Assembly (NCBI GenBank): GCA_963556255.1
Contig: OY744604.1
Span: 78,570,237-78,634,236 of the forward strand
Length of the DNA stretch: 64,000 bases
Origin: Allolobophora icterica
Lineage: Eukaryota > Annelida > Clitellata > Crassiclitellata > Lumbricidae
Reading direction: 5' to 3'
The notes below the pieces were generated by a model. The model saw only the letters and a list, made by a program, of their open reading frames with translations. It had not been told where the DNA came from and did not search any database. Every line of letters begins with the position of its first letter. Within the stretch, counting starts at the first letter, position 1. Positions 31,679-45,185 of the stretch are shown here, piece by piece. The position numbers and the translations under genes are program-made.

Positions 31679-33360
31679 ATTTAACTGTGAACTGACAGGG
31701 TTCGCAATAACGTAAGACTTTTCTCAGTTAGATCCCGAGGTCGACGGTTATGGAACTATCTCCTCCTGTTTTCTAACTAATATTTTTTATTGAAGTTAAT
31801 GTAGAATTCAACTTAAGTTTAATTTGATAGTTTGCATATACAGTCCTTCGGATGGTTCAACAGTGTTTGTTCTCTCTTTTCCTGTTTAAGACCAAAAAAA
31901 TAAACGAAGAGCTTGTGAAATTAGTTGAATAAGTTGACGGTAATGCAATCAATGGCACAAGGACAACTAAAAAATAAGTGGGCTATATTGATACCTGAAC
32001 AGTGGCATATAGAGTCTAACAACTCTTTAGGATTGTTACATTGACACAAACAGAAGCGTGGGAATTTGCCTGAATTGTAATTCAGTCAATGAACGGCTCA
32101 GTCAGTGTTGACTGTATGTGGTCTGTACATGATGGAGTCCATATAAATCAGCAACAGAGTTTTAGGGCAGTTTCAGTTGAGTTTTCGAAGGTATGGCTGA
32201 ACTTACATGTAGCACGCCTATAAAAAAAACTCTCAAACAATTTGACAAACTACGTTTAGTAGGCCTACTTTGCTTGCAATGAGAAACTAGAACCTCTAAA
32301 TGCGGGGCCATATCTAATTCTGAGGCAACAGCTAGGAAAAAAATTCAATTACTTGACAAACTACGTCTAGTACTTTGCTTGCATAGTAGAGTAGTCCTAT
32401 AGTTATTCACGTTTGATGCAGCAAACAATGGTGAAACGAAGTCCATTCGAATTATGTTATTTCGATTCACATTCCATGTATTTCGACAACGGATGTAGTA
32501 CATGGGGCAGAGACAAATCTAGACAGGAACTTACACCAAAAACACTTAAACAATTATCGACCCAAATGAACGAAAGTACATTCTGTTAAACTGATATGCG
32601 CCTCGGTTATACTATGGTTGACTTGCCAATACAATTGCCTTATTGTAAATAAATAAATAAAATAAATAAATAATCTTCGTTTAATATTTTCTAACTGACA
32701 ATTACGCATACTGATTACAAATCAGTATGAACGGATGATCACACGTTATTACAGGAATCGAATTTTAACTGTATACGGCAGCCATGCAAGGCACCCATCA
32801 CGTCCTACATCTCATTTTCACAACGCGCCATCTCGCGAATGATAGGCTGAGTGGACCTTTGGGAGGATTGCGGGAAGCTATCCCGCTACTTACTGCTCTT
32901 CACGCCAGTGATGTTACCACTACTCTATGGACCTTCCGCAAGCCATGCATTAGCATACAACTCATACTCGGATAAATATACATGCATTTGTAATAAGAAA
33001 GTTATACAGGCAGCTGTTAAACAGGCGAGTTGATTGAATGCATCCAGAATGAGCAGTGAGCAAAGAACGGAGGGGGGGCAGGTGATTCAAATGCAATGTC
33101 AAATCTAGCTACAATGCCCCTATATCTAGCCACAATCCTTAATGGCGGCGCGAACCTTTCACCCACCCCACTTACGGACATATTTAAATTATTCTGGTGT
33201 GACGGGCACGGCTCTCAGCCGCCATGACAAGACCGCGAGAGGCCAAGGAGAATATAATCTCAATGTGAAGGGTCTGTACATGGAGTCCATTTAAATCAGC
33301 AACAGAGTTTTAGCAGTTTAGAGTTGAGTTTTCAAAGGGCAGTCTGTTGTTGTAATAAGA
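31679..33360. other. 3' part of duplication unit 1
   Basis: Matches parts of 49550-51680. About 32650-32935 is extra here, between two stretches that are joined in unit 2 near 51270. No gene recognised. Confidence 0.5.
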
Positions 33361-33395
33361 ATGTATGTATGTATGCATGCATGCATGCATGTATG
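33361..33395. repeat. TATG/CATG microsatellite
   Basis: Directly abuts the 5' end of the LTR element; the tract resumes at 36439 on its other side. Confidence 0.9.
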
Positions 33396-36300
33396 TGTAG
33401 TGTAGTAGGCCTATAGGGTGTAGATTGCAGTGTGTGTAGTGTAGAGTGTATAGACCCACAACAAGAGACTGATTAAGATTTAAGAGATAGTGACAGACAA
33501 TTAAGAATACAGACGTACAGAGTAAGAAGGGCAGTGAGCCCAGTAGTGAACGAATGAGTGACTGGCCAACAGGACCCGGAAAGGGAGGAACCCTTAACCC
33601 CTACACTACGTGGTTCACTGAATATGTTTGCTCGTCCTGTTGACGATATTCTTGTTAAGCAATTAGGCCTTCAGCCCAAAGTGTGTATATAAACTAAACT
33701 CTTAAGTATTAGAGACTCGAGATTAGAGATTCGAGAGATAGAGATCGCTTCTTGTTGCTGTACTCAATAAACATCTTCATCGTGCGTTGCTTCGATTGCT
33801 GATCGTGTTCGGGGGTAGGGCCGCCCCATGGCGGGCGGTCGACAGGCGGTCGGCAGGCCAACCGGCCAAGGGCAACCGACCGTCCTCCAAACGACGGGCG
33901 ACTCATGCTACACATCGCAGTCCGCCCGTCGCAGACCAGACTTCATACGCTACATCAACAATTACCTCTCCTACAAGTGGTAGAGAACTAGTCGGTCCTC
34001 CGTGGCTCTCCAGCGAGCGAGTTCCCCACGTAAATATCAGCCAACCGACACGAAATCGGGTAGATTCACCACAACATCGCCAATCCTTCGTCGTCTACCA
34101 AAAGCTTGTAGTCGCCTATTTTCGCGCAACTATCCAAGACGTACCTCGCTCACTATCTATCTATCGCGCAGTCGCTTCCCGTCATTGCACTTCGACCTTC
34201 CAACATAACGTCACAGCGATGAAGGTAACATTTGTAAATATGTCACATGTCATGGACACACTTTCTACGGCCATTATCACCCATGCGTCATCATGAAATC
34301 GTCATCTTAGACCTCCACACCATTCATCGATTGTCTTATGCACCTTCGCCTCATCGTCACCGAAAGGAATCCTCGTCCGTTGTTCTATACGGGACAAACT
34401 ATCCCAAATTCACCGAAGAATTAACCTGGAACATTTGGACGCAATTGAAAAAACGACAGCCTTGGTCTCAACCAACAGCTTCACAACCGTTATTACCAGG
34501 CCAGAAGTCACTGGACGATTTAGTCACCGAATTATTTTTGTATATACACTGGACGAAACATAGTGTGGTAGTAGGATGATGATAGTCAATTTTTGCTGTT
34601 TCCTATAAGCATACTATTTAAATGGTTACTTTAATTTTAGGCGCATTTCTAGTTTATACATAGTAGGTTGCTGACATTTCTTCGCATTCATAGTTGTCGT
34701 TGTATCATCATCATATTTAGACTTTAGAATGTTTGTATATCTGATGTCCAATATTCATTAGACTGATAACCACAGCACTGGGCGGTACTTTGGTCTTAAT
34801 GCGGACGCCTAAACATCCATATTGAAATTCTTCCTGGGCTAAGGTGCACGATCTTAGCTGCAAGAATACCTATCAGGACTTCTGACTAATGATCTTTGGA
34901 CTTAGCTATCAAGCCGACTGTAAGAATGCCTAGTAGTATGTCAATATTGTAATCGTCTTAGGTTCAGACTCTCTGAAGATCATGTGCAGTTTAAAGTAGA
35001 CCGCTGACCATTGCCATTATGATACTTGAGTGGGGTGCTGCAGTGCATCTGTCAATAGCAGATGTGTATATGAAGTTATGACCGCCTATTTGAATGTTGT
35101 CTATGCTCTCAATTAAGAGGCCTGAGTTCAGAACTGGAACTTGTTTTAAATTCCCCCAGTAGTGTCTAGCTGTATCTTCAGAATGTCAATATTGTGTTTA
35201 GAAGTGAGCATTTGATTGTTGCCTTGTGCGTTACGAGATCGGCTCTATATAATTATTAGTAAAATGTAGTAAGTGGTAACCACCTAATAGCGAAAGCAGG
35301 GCATGCATATGCAATAAAATGTATGTAAGGGATCAAATTCACAGGAACACGTGCACTCAAAAGGACAGCGAGCTCCTTGCACCCTGTTGTTGAAGAGTCA
35401 GATGACGCAAGGCTTCCTACGCGGCGCTTACTGGACGCCCACGGATCGAAAAGCCTATCTTACTTGGTTATTGTATGATGTTGAGGATCCTTACTCGTTA
35501 GCAATTTATAGCAATTTGTGTTCCTAACTTTTGTGTGACGGTGAGCTGTTTACTTTGCATTTTTTTCCTGATATTATTTCTGTCAAGAATCTGTCAGAGA
35601 TTGATGCAGGAGCATCAATATTTGAACGAGGGACAGATATAGGGTTGACCTTTGTAGCGCCAGAACGTTGGAATTGCTATTTTAATCGCTATTTCACGTT
35701 AATATTGTTCATTTACTTTAATTTGTGTGTGTTTATATTTGCAATTGTGTAACGAGCTCGTATAGCTCCAGTTCTTTCCAAATGTTGAATTTTTGGTCAT
35801 TGCTTATATTGCTAGCTTAAATCGCGGGAGCGATTTCTTTTCCCGAAGGAGACGGAACTGTAGTGTAGTAGGCCTATAGGGTGTAGATTGCAGTGTGTGT
35901 AGTGTAGAGTGTATAGACCCACAACAAGAGACTGATTAAGATTTAAGAGATAGTGACAGACAATTAAGAATACAGACGTACAGAGTAAGAAGGGCAGTGA
36001 GCCCAGTAGTGAACGAATGAGTGACTGGCCAACAGGACCCGGAAAGGGAGGAACCCTTAACCCCTACACTACGTGGTTCACTGAATATGTTTGCTCGTCC
36101 TGTTGACGATATTCTTGTTAAGCAATTAGGCCTTCAGCCCAAAGTGTGTATATAAACTAAACTCTTAAGTATTAGAGATTCGAGATGAGAGATTCGAGAG
36201 ATAGAGATCGCTTCTTGTTGCTGTACTCAATAAACATCTTCATCGTGCGTTGCTTCGATTGCTGATCGTGTTCGGGGGTAGGGCCGCCCCATGGCGGGCG

Positions 36301-36438
36301 GTCGACAGGCGGTCGGCAGGCCAACCGGCCAAGGGCAACCGACCGTCCTCCAAACGACGGGCGACTCATGCTACACATCGCAGTCCGCCCGTCGCAGACC
36401 AGACTTCATACGCTACATCAACAATTACCTCTCCTACA
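33396..36438 (+). mobile_element. Complete non-autonomous LTR retrotransposon
   Basis: Two direct 580-bp LTRs (33396-33975 and 35859-36438) start TGTAGTGTAG and end CTCCTACA. I count two substitutions between them, near 33714-33727. The LTR holds GTATATAAAC (TATA-like) and CAATAAAC (poly-A-like). After the 5' LTR, TGGTAGAGAACTAG may be the primer binding site; GAAGGAGACGGAAC before the 3' LTR is a polypurine tract. TATG flanks both ends. The 1883-bp inside has no pol and no protein I recognise, so it must depend on a helper element. Confidence 0.9.
33976..35858 (+). other. Internal region of the LTR element
   Basis: Short open frames at 34002-34208 and 34247-34579 show no gag, protease, RT or integrase motif. 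The rest is noncoding. Confidence 0.6.
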
Positions 36439-36483
36439 TATGCATGTATGGATGTATGTATGTATATATGTATGTATGTATGT
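36439..36483. repeat. TATG microsatellite
   Basis: Lies between the LTR element and the hAT-like element. Confidence 0.9.
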
Positions 36484-38922
36484 TAGGGTGGTGCGAACGC
36501 AATGGTAAAAAAAAATTTTCAGAATTATTAATTGTAATAGCGTGAAAAAGTTGTGTCTATATGAGGTGAAATTGTGGCTAAATTTGTTAGTTGCTAGTGC
36601 CATGTCTTGAACTGCCCCAACGACTTTGAAATTGAGCAGTAACAGATGCTTGCAAAATACTAATAAGCGATTACTTACCATAACGATTAATACACGTTAT
36701 GCAAGTTTTTACCAATATATCTGTCACTAATAACTAAACAATCCTTCACAAAATTATACATTTGGTTACTGAATATGTCTGAACACAAATTTTAAGAAGT
36801 TGAAGATCATTGGTATGGAGTAATGTGGACAGTTTGGACACTGGACACACAAACGCTGTCCAACGGTCAAAGTAATTAAAAACGTGAAGAAGCTTGAAAC
36901 AGAGACATAATGTCGATTAAATTATCCGAAACTCATAGATTACAATTGTCACACATCATGGAAGACATATTAATCTCTTTTGTTAGCAGAAGAAGCCATC
37001 TGTTGCCCGGACTTTGTTCTGTGTATGATTAATCCATTTCGAGCAATTTCCTCTCTTACAGCTTGTGTATGACATGGCTCCCTCAGTATAGCGTTGATGA
37101 CACCAAATATTCTGCCGGATCAACTGGAATCTTTGACAGCAGAGGTGGGGCGGTAGGCTAACGGTCAAATCCACACAGTTTATTAACTCGACGTAACTTT
37201 CGGCGTTGAAATTCGAAGTCGTATGACAAACTTTCTGATACCCCTCGGTTGCTGTTGGCGAGCTTTCAAAAGTCGACGCAACCCCAGTTTGTTTATATGT
37301 TCTTGTTCATCTGTTATCATTGCTAATAAGATACTTTCTGGGTGTGGAAAGTAACCGTCAAAGTACAAGGTTTCTATTGAATCCCTTGTTTCACCTGCTT
37401 GCATTGATGTACGCTTTCTAGTAATTTTTCTTTCTCGGCGGTTATATGGGTTTATTTGGTCTGTGAAACAATACCAAAATCACCGCACCTGCCCTGTCCG
37501 GTATTCCATATCGGTGACAGATTTTTGACAACTTCGGTACATTTGTCTCGTTTGCTTAGTTTTATTTACTTCTTTGGAGGTACTTGGTTTTCTGACGCAT
37601 CCATGTCTTCTTCGTCTGCTAAGCTTTGACTCTGTACTGAATCTATTTCTCTTTCCGCTGCGTAATGTTGATCATTACTGTCTGCTAATGTTCCTTCATT
37701 GCTGAAATCCAAATGTTTGCGACATCATAGGTGCTCGGTCAGCTTGCTTTCATGCCGCTTCTTTAGTTTAGTTGATGCAATCTTATCTTGACCGCCAATA
37801 AGCATTACGGTACTCTAATCGTCCGCTGATCATGTAGGAACTCATGTTCATCGTTTGGCACCTTTCTGGTGTTGGGACACTTATAATTGTCAATGGCACA
37901 TTTGCAAGCTTCGATGTCAACAACTTTTCTCTACAAATATGTTGAGAGTTTTGCAATTTTTACGATATATACTACTACTTTTTAGACCTTTATAGGTCGG
38001 TGACCGAAATTCATCGTGGAATGTTCTTATCATCTTCAGAACTCTTGTATTTGAAACTACCACGATGGAAGTTTTTCTCCATATAACTTCGATGTATCTT
38101 GCTACGATTTCTGCTGTTTGAGTGACAATAGATTCCGTCCGCGTTGACTCTGTTGTGGTTGTGTTTAACACAATTATGGTGCCTCGTAACGTCTTCATTA
38201 GTTGCCAAGACATTTTTCGATAACTCGCACGAATACCCAAAATCAGCACTTTTTCAGCGGTTCTTGTTTTGTGGATAACGACACAGTAAGCGCCTCTGAT
38301 TAGGTTGTGCTGCGAGAGGCGCTTTATAAATGCATAAATACAATACAACTAATCGAAAAGACCTCTTTTTACAAAAATTTCGCGATTACCGGATTTCTAC
38401 AAACTTTTGTACATGACATTGATTATATATCATACAATTAACATCGTGCCCTGAAATATGACATTTGACGTGGGGGGCGTAACTTTGGTCTAAAAAGTGG
38501 AAGAAACCAATTTCTTGCATGCACGAAGCAAGGCAAAGACTGCGATTTCTGGAATGGCTCAATAATAAAATATTGATTGGCTTTGCTTAAAAAGTGGGGA
38601 AGCGGTTCCTCAGTCCAAAAATTACCCATCGTATCACCCGCTACAAATTACGCCTATGGTGTTAGGCCCACTACCGGTTCGCTAAATATGGAGGATTTAA
38701 GGAATGAAGGACATTGAAGGACGAAGGTTCGCCTTAATCTGAATTGGCTGTAATGCACTAGCAACAAGGGTATACTATCGAACTTCGACAACGCTGCTGG
38801 GGCACCTCAAAACTTCAAAATAATTCAACCCAATTTTGCACTGTCATTTACTTTTACCAAATGCAACTTTTAAACACTATTACGTTTGCAAATTCGCACT
38901 TTAGTTTTTTCGCACCACCCTA
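36484..38922. mobile_element. hAT-like element of 2.4 kb, decayed
   Basis: Inverted ends TAGGGTGGTGCGAA at 36484 and its complement ending at 38922. Both sides carry ATGTATGT, an 8-bp duplication that is uninformative because the site is a TATG microsatellite. On the minus strand, 37183-37404 encodes YFDGYFPHPESILLAMITDE and HINKLGLRRLLKARQQQP, phrases I associate with repetitive, element-borne proteins of invertebrates, class unsure. No intact transposase. A LINE tail stem-loop is embedded at 38288-38324. Confidence 0.65.
38288..38324 (+). repeat. LINE tail stem-loop, solitary
   Basis: AAGCGCCTCT ... AGAGGCGCTT, followed by TATAAATGCATAAATACAATA. Same tail as the LINE fragments at 10.8, 18.2 and 42.6 kb, here without recognisable coding sequence. 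Confidence 0.7.
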
Positions 38923-38945
38923 ATGTATGTATGTATGTATGTATG

Positions 38946-39345
38946 CGTTGCGGCTTTTTGTGTTTACTGTGAAAGGAGAACGTAATGTACCCTGAGTCAC
39001 CCGTCGTTTGGAATACGGTCGGTTGCCCTCCGCCTGATGGCTAGCGGCCGTCCCTACCCTCGAACCCAATAGGCCGTTGTAGGAAGACACGATCAAGATG
39101 TTTATTCAGTCAAACGTTCCGTACAGCAAACAGGAAGTAATCTCGGCTTGCTTAAGAGCCTAGCTTATTATAGACTTCCCAGCCGATGACCTAGTTACTG
39201 ACTCAGGGTAGCGTCCACAGAGCAATACCAATTTCTTTAAGGCATTTGCAATATTTGGTGAAGCACGTAGTGAGGGTTGAGGGTTTCTCCCTTTCTAGGG
39301 TCCAGTAGGTCAGTCCACTCAATCATTCACTACTCGGCCCATTGT
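38946..39345 (-). mobile_element. Diverged solo LTR, minus strand
   Basis: The reverse complement follows the LTR of 33396-33975: GAATGATTGAGTGGACTGAC, then AATAAACATCTTGATCGTG, a GGTAGGGACGGCC region, GGGCAACCGACCGT, CCAAACGACGGGTGACTC. A TATG tract abuts its left edge. No partner LTR nearby. Confidence 0.7.
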
Positions 39346-39376
39346 CATTATTAATCCTTCTGTCTGTATTTCTGTC

Positions 39377-39728
<352 letters not shown>

Positions 39729-39779
39729 GCTGTTCTCAGTGAGGGTCTCCACATTACACTAGATATGTATGCATGTACA

Positions 39780-40163
39780 ATACAGTGTACGTGTTTTATT
39801 TGTATAGGCCTACGTGTGTATGTGTACACCAATGCATGCATGCATGTTTGTATGTATGTATGTATGTATTTNNNNNNNNNNNNNNNNNNNNNNNNNNNNN
39901 NNNNNNNNNNNNNNNNNNNNNNNNNNNNNNNNNNNNNNNNNNNNNNNNNNNNNNNNNNNNNNNNNNNNNNNNNNNNNNNNNNNNNNNNNNNNNNNNNNNN
40001 NNNNNNNNNNNNNNNNNNNNNNNNNNNNNNNNNNNNNNNNNNNNNNNNNNNNNNNNNNNNNNNNNNNNNNNATACAGTGTACGTGTTTTATTTGTATAGG
40101 CCTACGTGTGTATGTGTACACCAATGCATGCATGCATGTTTGTATGTATGTATGTATGTATTT
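39780..40163. other. Assembly gap between two copies of the same 92 bp
   Basis: Positions 39872-40071 are 200 Ns. The 92 bases before the gap (39780-39871) are identical to the 92 after it (40072-40163), both starting ATACAGTGTACGTG and ending in a TATG tract. Confidence 0.95.
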
Positions 40164-40233
40164 GTATGTACGTATGTATGTATGCATGTATTCATTTGTT
40201 TGGGTGGATGTATGTATACGTGTATATATTATA

Positions 40234-40462
40234 CAGTGCTTTTTTCCTGGAGAAAATGTTCCGGAACTTAACAATTATGGAAGGACTAAAATCCTGATAA
40301 AAAACGGGATTGGGGGTTGGAAGGGGTCTAAATAAACACTGAAAACAGTTCCCAAGACTGAAATGAAATTAAAATAACTAAATTACTGCTTTTATTATTA
40401 AAATAAATAAATTATTTTTTTAGTAGCGTTCCGGCGCGTTCCGGCTGAAAAAACAAACACCG
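40234..40462. mobile_element. hAT-type MITE, copy B
   Basis: CAGTGCTTTTTTCC start, ATGTTCCGGAACTTAACAAT and a GTTCCGGCTGAAAAAAC end match copies A, C and D. The right tip is decayed (ACACCG in place of CACTG) and no target duplication is clear. Confidence 0.75.
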
Positions 40463-40657
40463 TATGTAAATGATGTACGAGCAGAAGGCGGCTGGGAGGT
40501 CCACAGAGGTTCAGAGTTCTGGTGTATTATTTTTATTATTAATTAAGATTTATATAGCGCCCCTTAAAGGCTGTCTACTCAAGTCAGAACACGCAACAAC
40601 GCACTAAGGAATCCTCTGGTTGCCTTATTGCTGCCGCCGTGGGTCGCCGTCAGGAAC
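40463..40657. other. Spacer with a LINE/SINE-like tail
   Basis: TTATATAGCGCCCCTTAAAG at 40549 resembles the 3' tail of a retroposon; not assigned further. Confidence 0.4.
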
Positions 40658-41420
40658 AATATTCGTCTTGGCGGTGCAACGGTTATCTGCAGATCTAACA
40701 AAGGTAAAGAGATTAAATTATTACTTTGCATCCAGCAAGTAGAATATCTACGTGTTTCTTGTTCCAACATGGCATATTTGTATGCATGCATTCTTAATGA
40801 AGCGTTGCTTAAAAGTTGTTTTATCACGAAACCGCCTCATCCATTATAGCTATTGGCTGTATGCTTGATTCAAAACCTGTATAAACCTGGTTATGCATGT
40901 ATTTATGCATGTATATATGTATATATGCATAATATGCATTATGCAAAAAGGTATGTGCGTCGTGCATATGCTAATGTAATATGAATGAATGTATGTATGT
41001 ATGCATGTATAAATATGCATGCATGCAGGTATGCCTGTGTGCCTGTATGTATGCCTGTTTGAATGTATGCATGCTTGTGCCGAGACACTTAATATAGCAC
41101 GTTAATGATATCTTTAAAAATCCGTTATCTAGTTTATCCTTTAAAATGCGCTATATAATTTATCTAAGCATGTGAGAATGTTTACCAAATAGTTCATATT
41201 ATAAGCACGGGCAGAGGCTGAGTGACAGCACAAAATCATTGGTGTTCTTTCCTGTTGTAAACCTATTAAGACACATTTATGTCTAGGCTTCATGTGACAT
41301 TTTCACAGTGCAGCTAAGACAGACAATTCGGCAACCCCGCAATGTTCTAAGCTGTTTCTGAAATTAAGCGGCGTTGATATACACAGAACAATGCATAACG
41401 GGTCTGTAGTCGGTTATGCA
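40658..41420 (+). pseudogene. Relic of the receptor transmembrane exon and its intron
   Basis: GTCTTGGCGGT near 40667, then ATCTGCAGATCTAACAAAG|GTAAAGAG, matches the end of receptor exon 3 with most of the helix-coding part deleted. The next 60 bp (CATCCAGCAAGTAGAA) match intron sequence at 4438. Further blocks match 5840-6050 and 7308-7460. This is a third, non-functional copy of part of the receptor locus, lacking the inverted LTR pair. Confidence 0.75.
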
Positions 41421-41780
41421 CAAATTCCTCATTCTGGTGTCCAAGACACAGCGGGTCTCGCCCCCAAATATTTAATTGATGTAATTCACCGGCCTATTTC
41501 TGTCTCTTCGCATCGTCCACTTCGCTCCTTGAACAGATTTGATCTTTCAGTTCCTCATACTAGAACAGCTGTGGCTCAGTCCCGATCTTTTGCCTCAATT
41601 GGTCCCTCTCTCTGGAATACACTGTCTCCTTCTACTCGCTCTCAAATTTTAATAGGTAACTCCTCGTCTTCTTTTGCTTTCCTCAAGACTTATTTATTTT
41701 CTCTTGACCGTGGGCACTGGTTTAAAATAACACAACCAATCAGTGGAACAACGACAAAACTGTCTCCGATATTTTCCTAA
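41421..41780 (+). mobile_element. CR1/L2-like LINE C-terminal fragment
   Basis: Translation gives LAPKYLIDVIHRPISVSSHR, PLRSLNRFDLSVPHTRTAVA, QSRSFASIGPSLWNTLSPST and FAFLKTYLFS, the same C-terminal domain as the fragments at 10.8 and 18.2 kb, here on the plus strand. Confidence 0.8.
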
Positions 41781-42204
41781 TAAAACCGTGAACGTTTTTT
41801 CTACAACGAACAAAACGAATAAAACGATTTCAGCTTGTTTTTGTTGCATTGCATTTAAACTTTTTCCCAACATGCAACGATGTAATTATAAATAGATATT
41901 CATATAGGGAGGCTTCAAGAAAAATTACTCTGTGTTACCTTATTATGGTGCTAAATGTAGTTAATCCTATTATATACATCGTGAGAGAGATGATTAAGCT
42001 TGAAACTTAAGGAATCATCTAGAAAATTGACATGAATGAAGGGCACACCGCGCGCGAGAGAGGAGTTGCCTGATTGTAATTTGTATTGCATATATATATA
42101 TATTGAGCTTTTCACGAAATATGATCGTTCTATTGGGACCTTGATCTCCTTAACGCACAATTTTAGAGCCATTACTGATATGATTGTTGCTAGATATGTT
42201 GCTA

Positions 42205-42620
<416 letters not shown>

Positions 42621-43364
42621 GATGCCATACCATACTGTAATCACTCGAACAAAGTCACTCGTCGCGCTATAAGTTCAGTTGACACAAGGGATTGCCTGCT
42701 CCAAGGGGCGCAAAGTTCCTGTCGCGCCTACTGACAATCTTCCGAAAAGGACGTATATACTCCACTGGCTTCCAGGTCAGAGTCTTAACTGGGGAAGTGG
42801 ATGAGAAAAATGTCTACGAATCCACCTCTCTAGAAGAGAGCATCGCGTGCCATAAATCCCTCCGGCCGGAGACGCGTAATCAGCTTCCGTATCTCAGCGC
42901 AGAAGAAGATGGCGACTGCGAATGGGGCGGGACACAGGAACCAACTCCAACTGCAATTGAAATGTGAATTTGAAACGTGAATAATTTTTCGCTTAGATAA
43001 CATAAACAGTAAGGAGTTGGGCGTAGCACAATTATTCATACGCCTATATTGAAAATTTCACAGCTGCTATAGAAGCGAGTTTGTCGGGCGCTGTATAAAT
43101 CGGCATAGGCATGCAGTGTTCGCAGATTCCCGTTGCCAGTGGTGACGGATAGGTTTCCTTTGCGAAAGGTTCCATGCAATCAGATGGATTTCAACTCATG
43201 ATGGATTCATTTGCAACGTAAATTTCCTACCCAATGAATATTTTTTCTCGACCAGTGTTTCGGCGGAAAGGCTTTGGCGGAATTGAGTAGGCCTAGGAAT
43301 TGGACCATTCCAGGGAATAAATCATAGAAAGATCAACTATTCTGTCTCCGTTATAAAATCACTC
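42621..43364. other. Spacer
   Basis: The 91-codon frame at 42692-42967 has no domain I recognise; TCCACTGGCTTCC near 42760 could be another LINE relic. Confidence 0.4.
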
Positions 43365-44045
43365 GACCAAACCTAACCATAACTTAGGCAAACTGAAATG
43401 GAATATACACACACATAAATGAAACGGACACTCATGCCAAGTCACACACACCGTCGTTATTTTATTAAAATGAATGGCTCAGTATACAAGCTAGAAAGAT
43501 ACATACATACATACTTACGTACATATTCATTCAGTGACATACCCTTCCCTCTGCTGAGCAGTGCAATGCAACGAGCTTCACCCCCTCAGAGGATTCTGCC
43601 CGCTACAACGTGTGCAACGATAGGTTACAACTTCCGCAAAGGACGCACAACTTCTCTCTGTCAGAAAAGAACTCGATGAACTCTATTTCTCGATTGTTGT
43701 TCAAACACATATACTAAACAAAAAACATTAAGTAGTCATCATACTGAACATGTTCTGTGTAAACTACAGCGTTCTGCCTGCTGTATTTGAACTAAACGAA
43801 TATACATACATATATCATCTGACAGTATTAAACCGATGAACATGCCAGTCAACTTTTTTCGATCTGCACAATCAACAGAAACATATATTATTACATTACC
43901 AGTATATATCAATAGCTGTAAAGATACAGACATGTTAGCCTATGTTCAGCCTTGTAACTATAATTATTTCTTAAATTGCTCATGATTGGCCCTAATTATT
44001 ACAATTTGCAACATTCTGTTGCTTATGCGCGTGTATGGTGCTTTA

Positions 44046-44504
44046 GAAGTCGTCTATAAAGGACGTGCGCAAAATATGACCTACTTTGGACCCCTTCCTC
44101 CCCTTCTCCGCATCTGTCCGCATTTGACCATACCCTCCCCTCCACTTTGCGGACGTCCGCACGCCAAAGCCTTGAACGAAAAACCAACATTGTGACTAAC
44201 GTCATTAACAAGCTACCAGTTCTATCTTATTCAAAATCATCTTACTTAAAATGTCAACCAGTACGTGTTTAAATTGAAAAGTAAGCCCAATGCAGTGTTT
44301 CAAAGTTCTAGTACACGGCATGAGGTTTTAGGCAATCATCTCACCTTTTCGTATCTCGGGGATGATTGAAACAAGGAGGTGCTCAAAAATATCAAATTTA
44401 GAAACTTAGATGCGGAAGTCCGCATTAGTCATAACCCCTCCCATTGTCCGTATTTGTCCGTATTTGAATGACCCTCATTCCAGACGTCCTTTATGGATGA
44501 TCCC
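44046..44504. mobile_element. PIF/Harbinger-like MITE, unit 2
   Basis: GAAGTCGTCTATAAAGGACG at the left, ACGTCCTTTATGGATGATCC at the right, TTA before it. Same element as 26527-27013. Confidence 0.7.
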
Positions 44505-45104
44505 ATATCAGGTGTTTAGCTACGTTTTACCTTTAACACCATCATCCTAAACTGTTGCAGTTAGAAATTCCATACTAATTCACGTGATTTGTTTCATAAC
44601 ATAATTTTTATACTGGATTAGGCTGCTACTGTAGTGTAGATGTTTGGCTCTTAATCGTTTATTAGCTCTTAATCGTATTTTTGCACCTAATTTCACCCAA
44701 AATGGAGCGAGGGCTATCAGACCTATCAGAAATCATAAGAAAATTGCTCATTTCGACCTACTCTGTTTCAAGTTTGTCTTTTACTTTTGTGCATTACGTT
44801 CAGCATAATCACAGCGCGAAATATTGCAGTATTCTTCTTCGGCGTATACTTTTTCATGGTTTCAAACGTACAGCAATATTGCACCCGCATTGTAAGCATT
44901 TGTAAGATTGCTAAAATTACTCGTTTCATAAAGTTTCTTCAATTTTCAAACTCATTAAACCAACTACATTTGCCCGACATAAAATAAACTATCCGTTTTA
45001 TGGCCATGTTTATTATGAAAGTAGCAACGTTCTAGAATCACGTGACTAGCGGCCCGTTATTATTCGGAACTTGAGGGCTGCCTGGCGGTCCGTTAGTGGC
45101 TTTG
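44505..45104. other. Spacer in unit 2
   Basis: Open frames at 44681-44905 and 44787-44987 overlap without recognisable domains. Unit 1 lacks an obvious match, so it may be an insertion. Confidence 0.45.
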
Positions 45105-45185
45105 TTTTTAACACTTTAACGACGAGCTGCATTGGTGTCCCGGTCACCTTTAGTGCACGCACCCTAGTCGTCAAAGTGTTAAAAA
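45105..45185. repeat. Short hairpin repeat
   Basis: Arms TTTTTAACACTTTAACGAC (45105-45123) and GTCGTCAAAGTGTTAAAAA (45167-45185). A one-sided relic is at 8351. Confidence 0.75.

Larger units (their letters stand above)
22195..33395. repeat. Segmental duplication unit 1 (carries Mab-21-like gene 1)
   Basis: Similar to 43365-51730 through blocks on both sides of the gene: 22220-22330 with 43380-43490; 25800-25950 with 43550-43700; 26310-27016 with 43810-44510; 27365 onward with 45280 onward; and 33270-33370 with 51600-51680. Unit 1 was later enlarged by LINE, SINE and TIR insertions. Boundaries are by eye. Confidence 0.75.

Noticed and set aside
33709..34296. Frames in the 5' LTR and leader of the LTR element
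   Set aside because: They are repeated in the 3' LTR and lack protein motifs; LTR sequence explains them.
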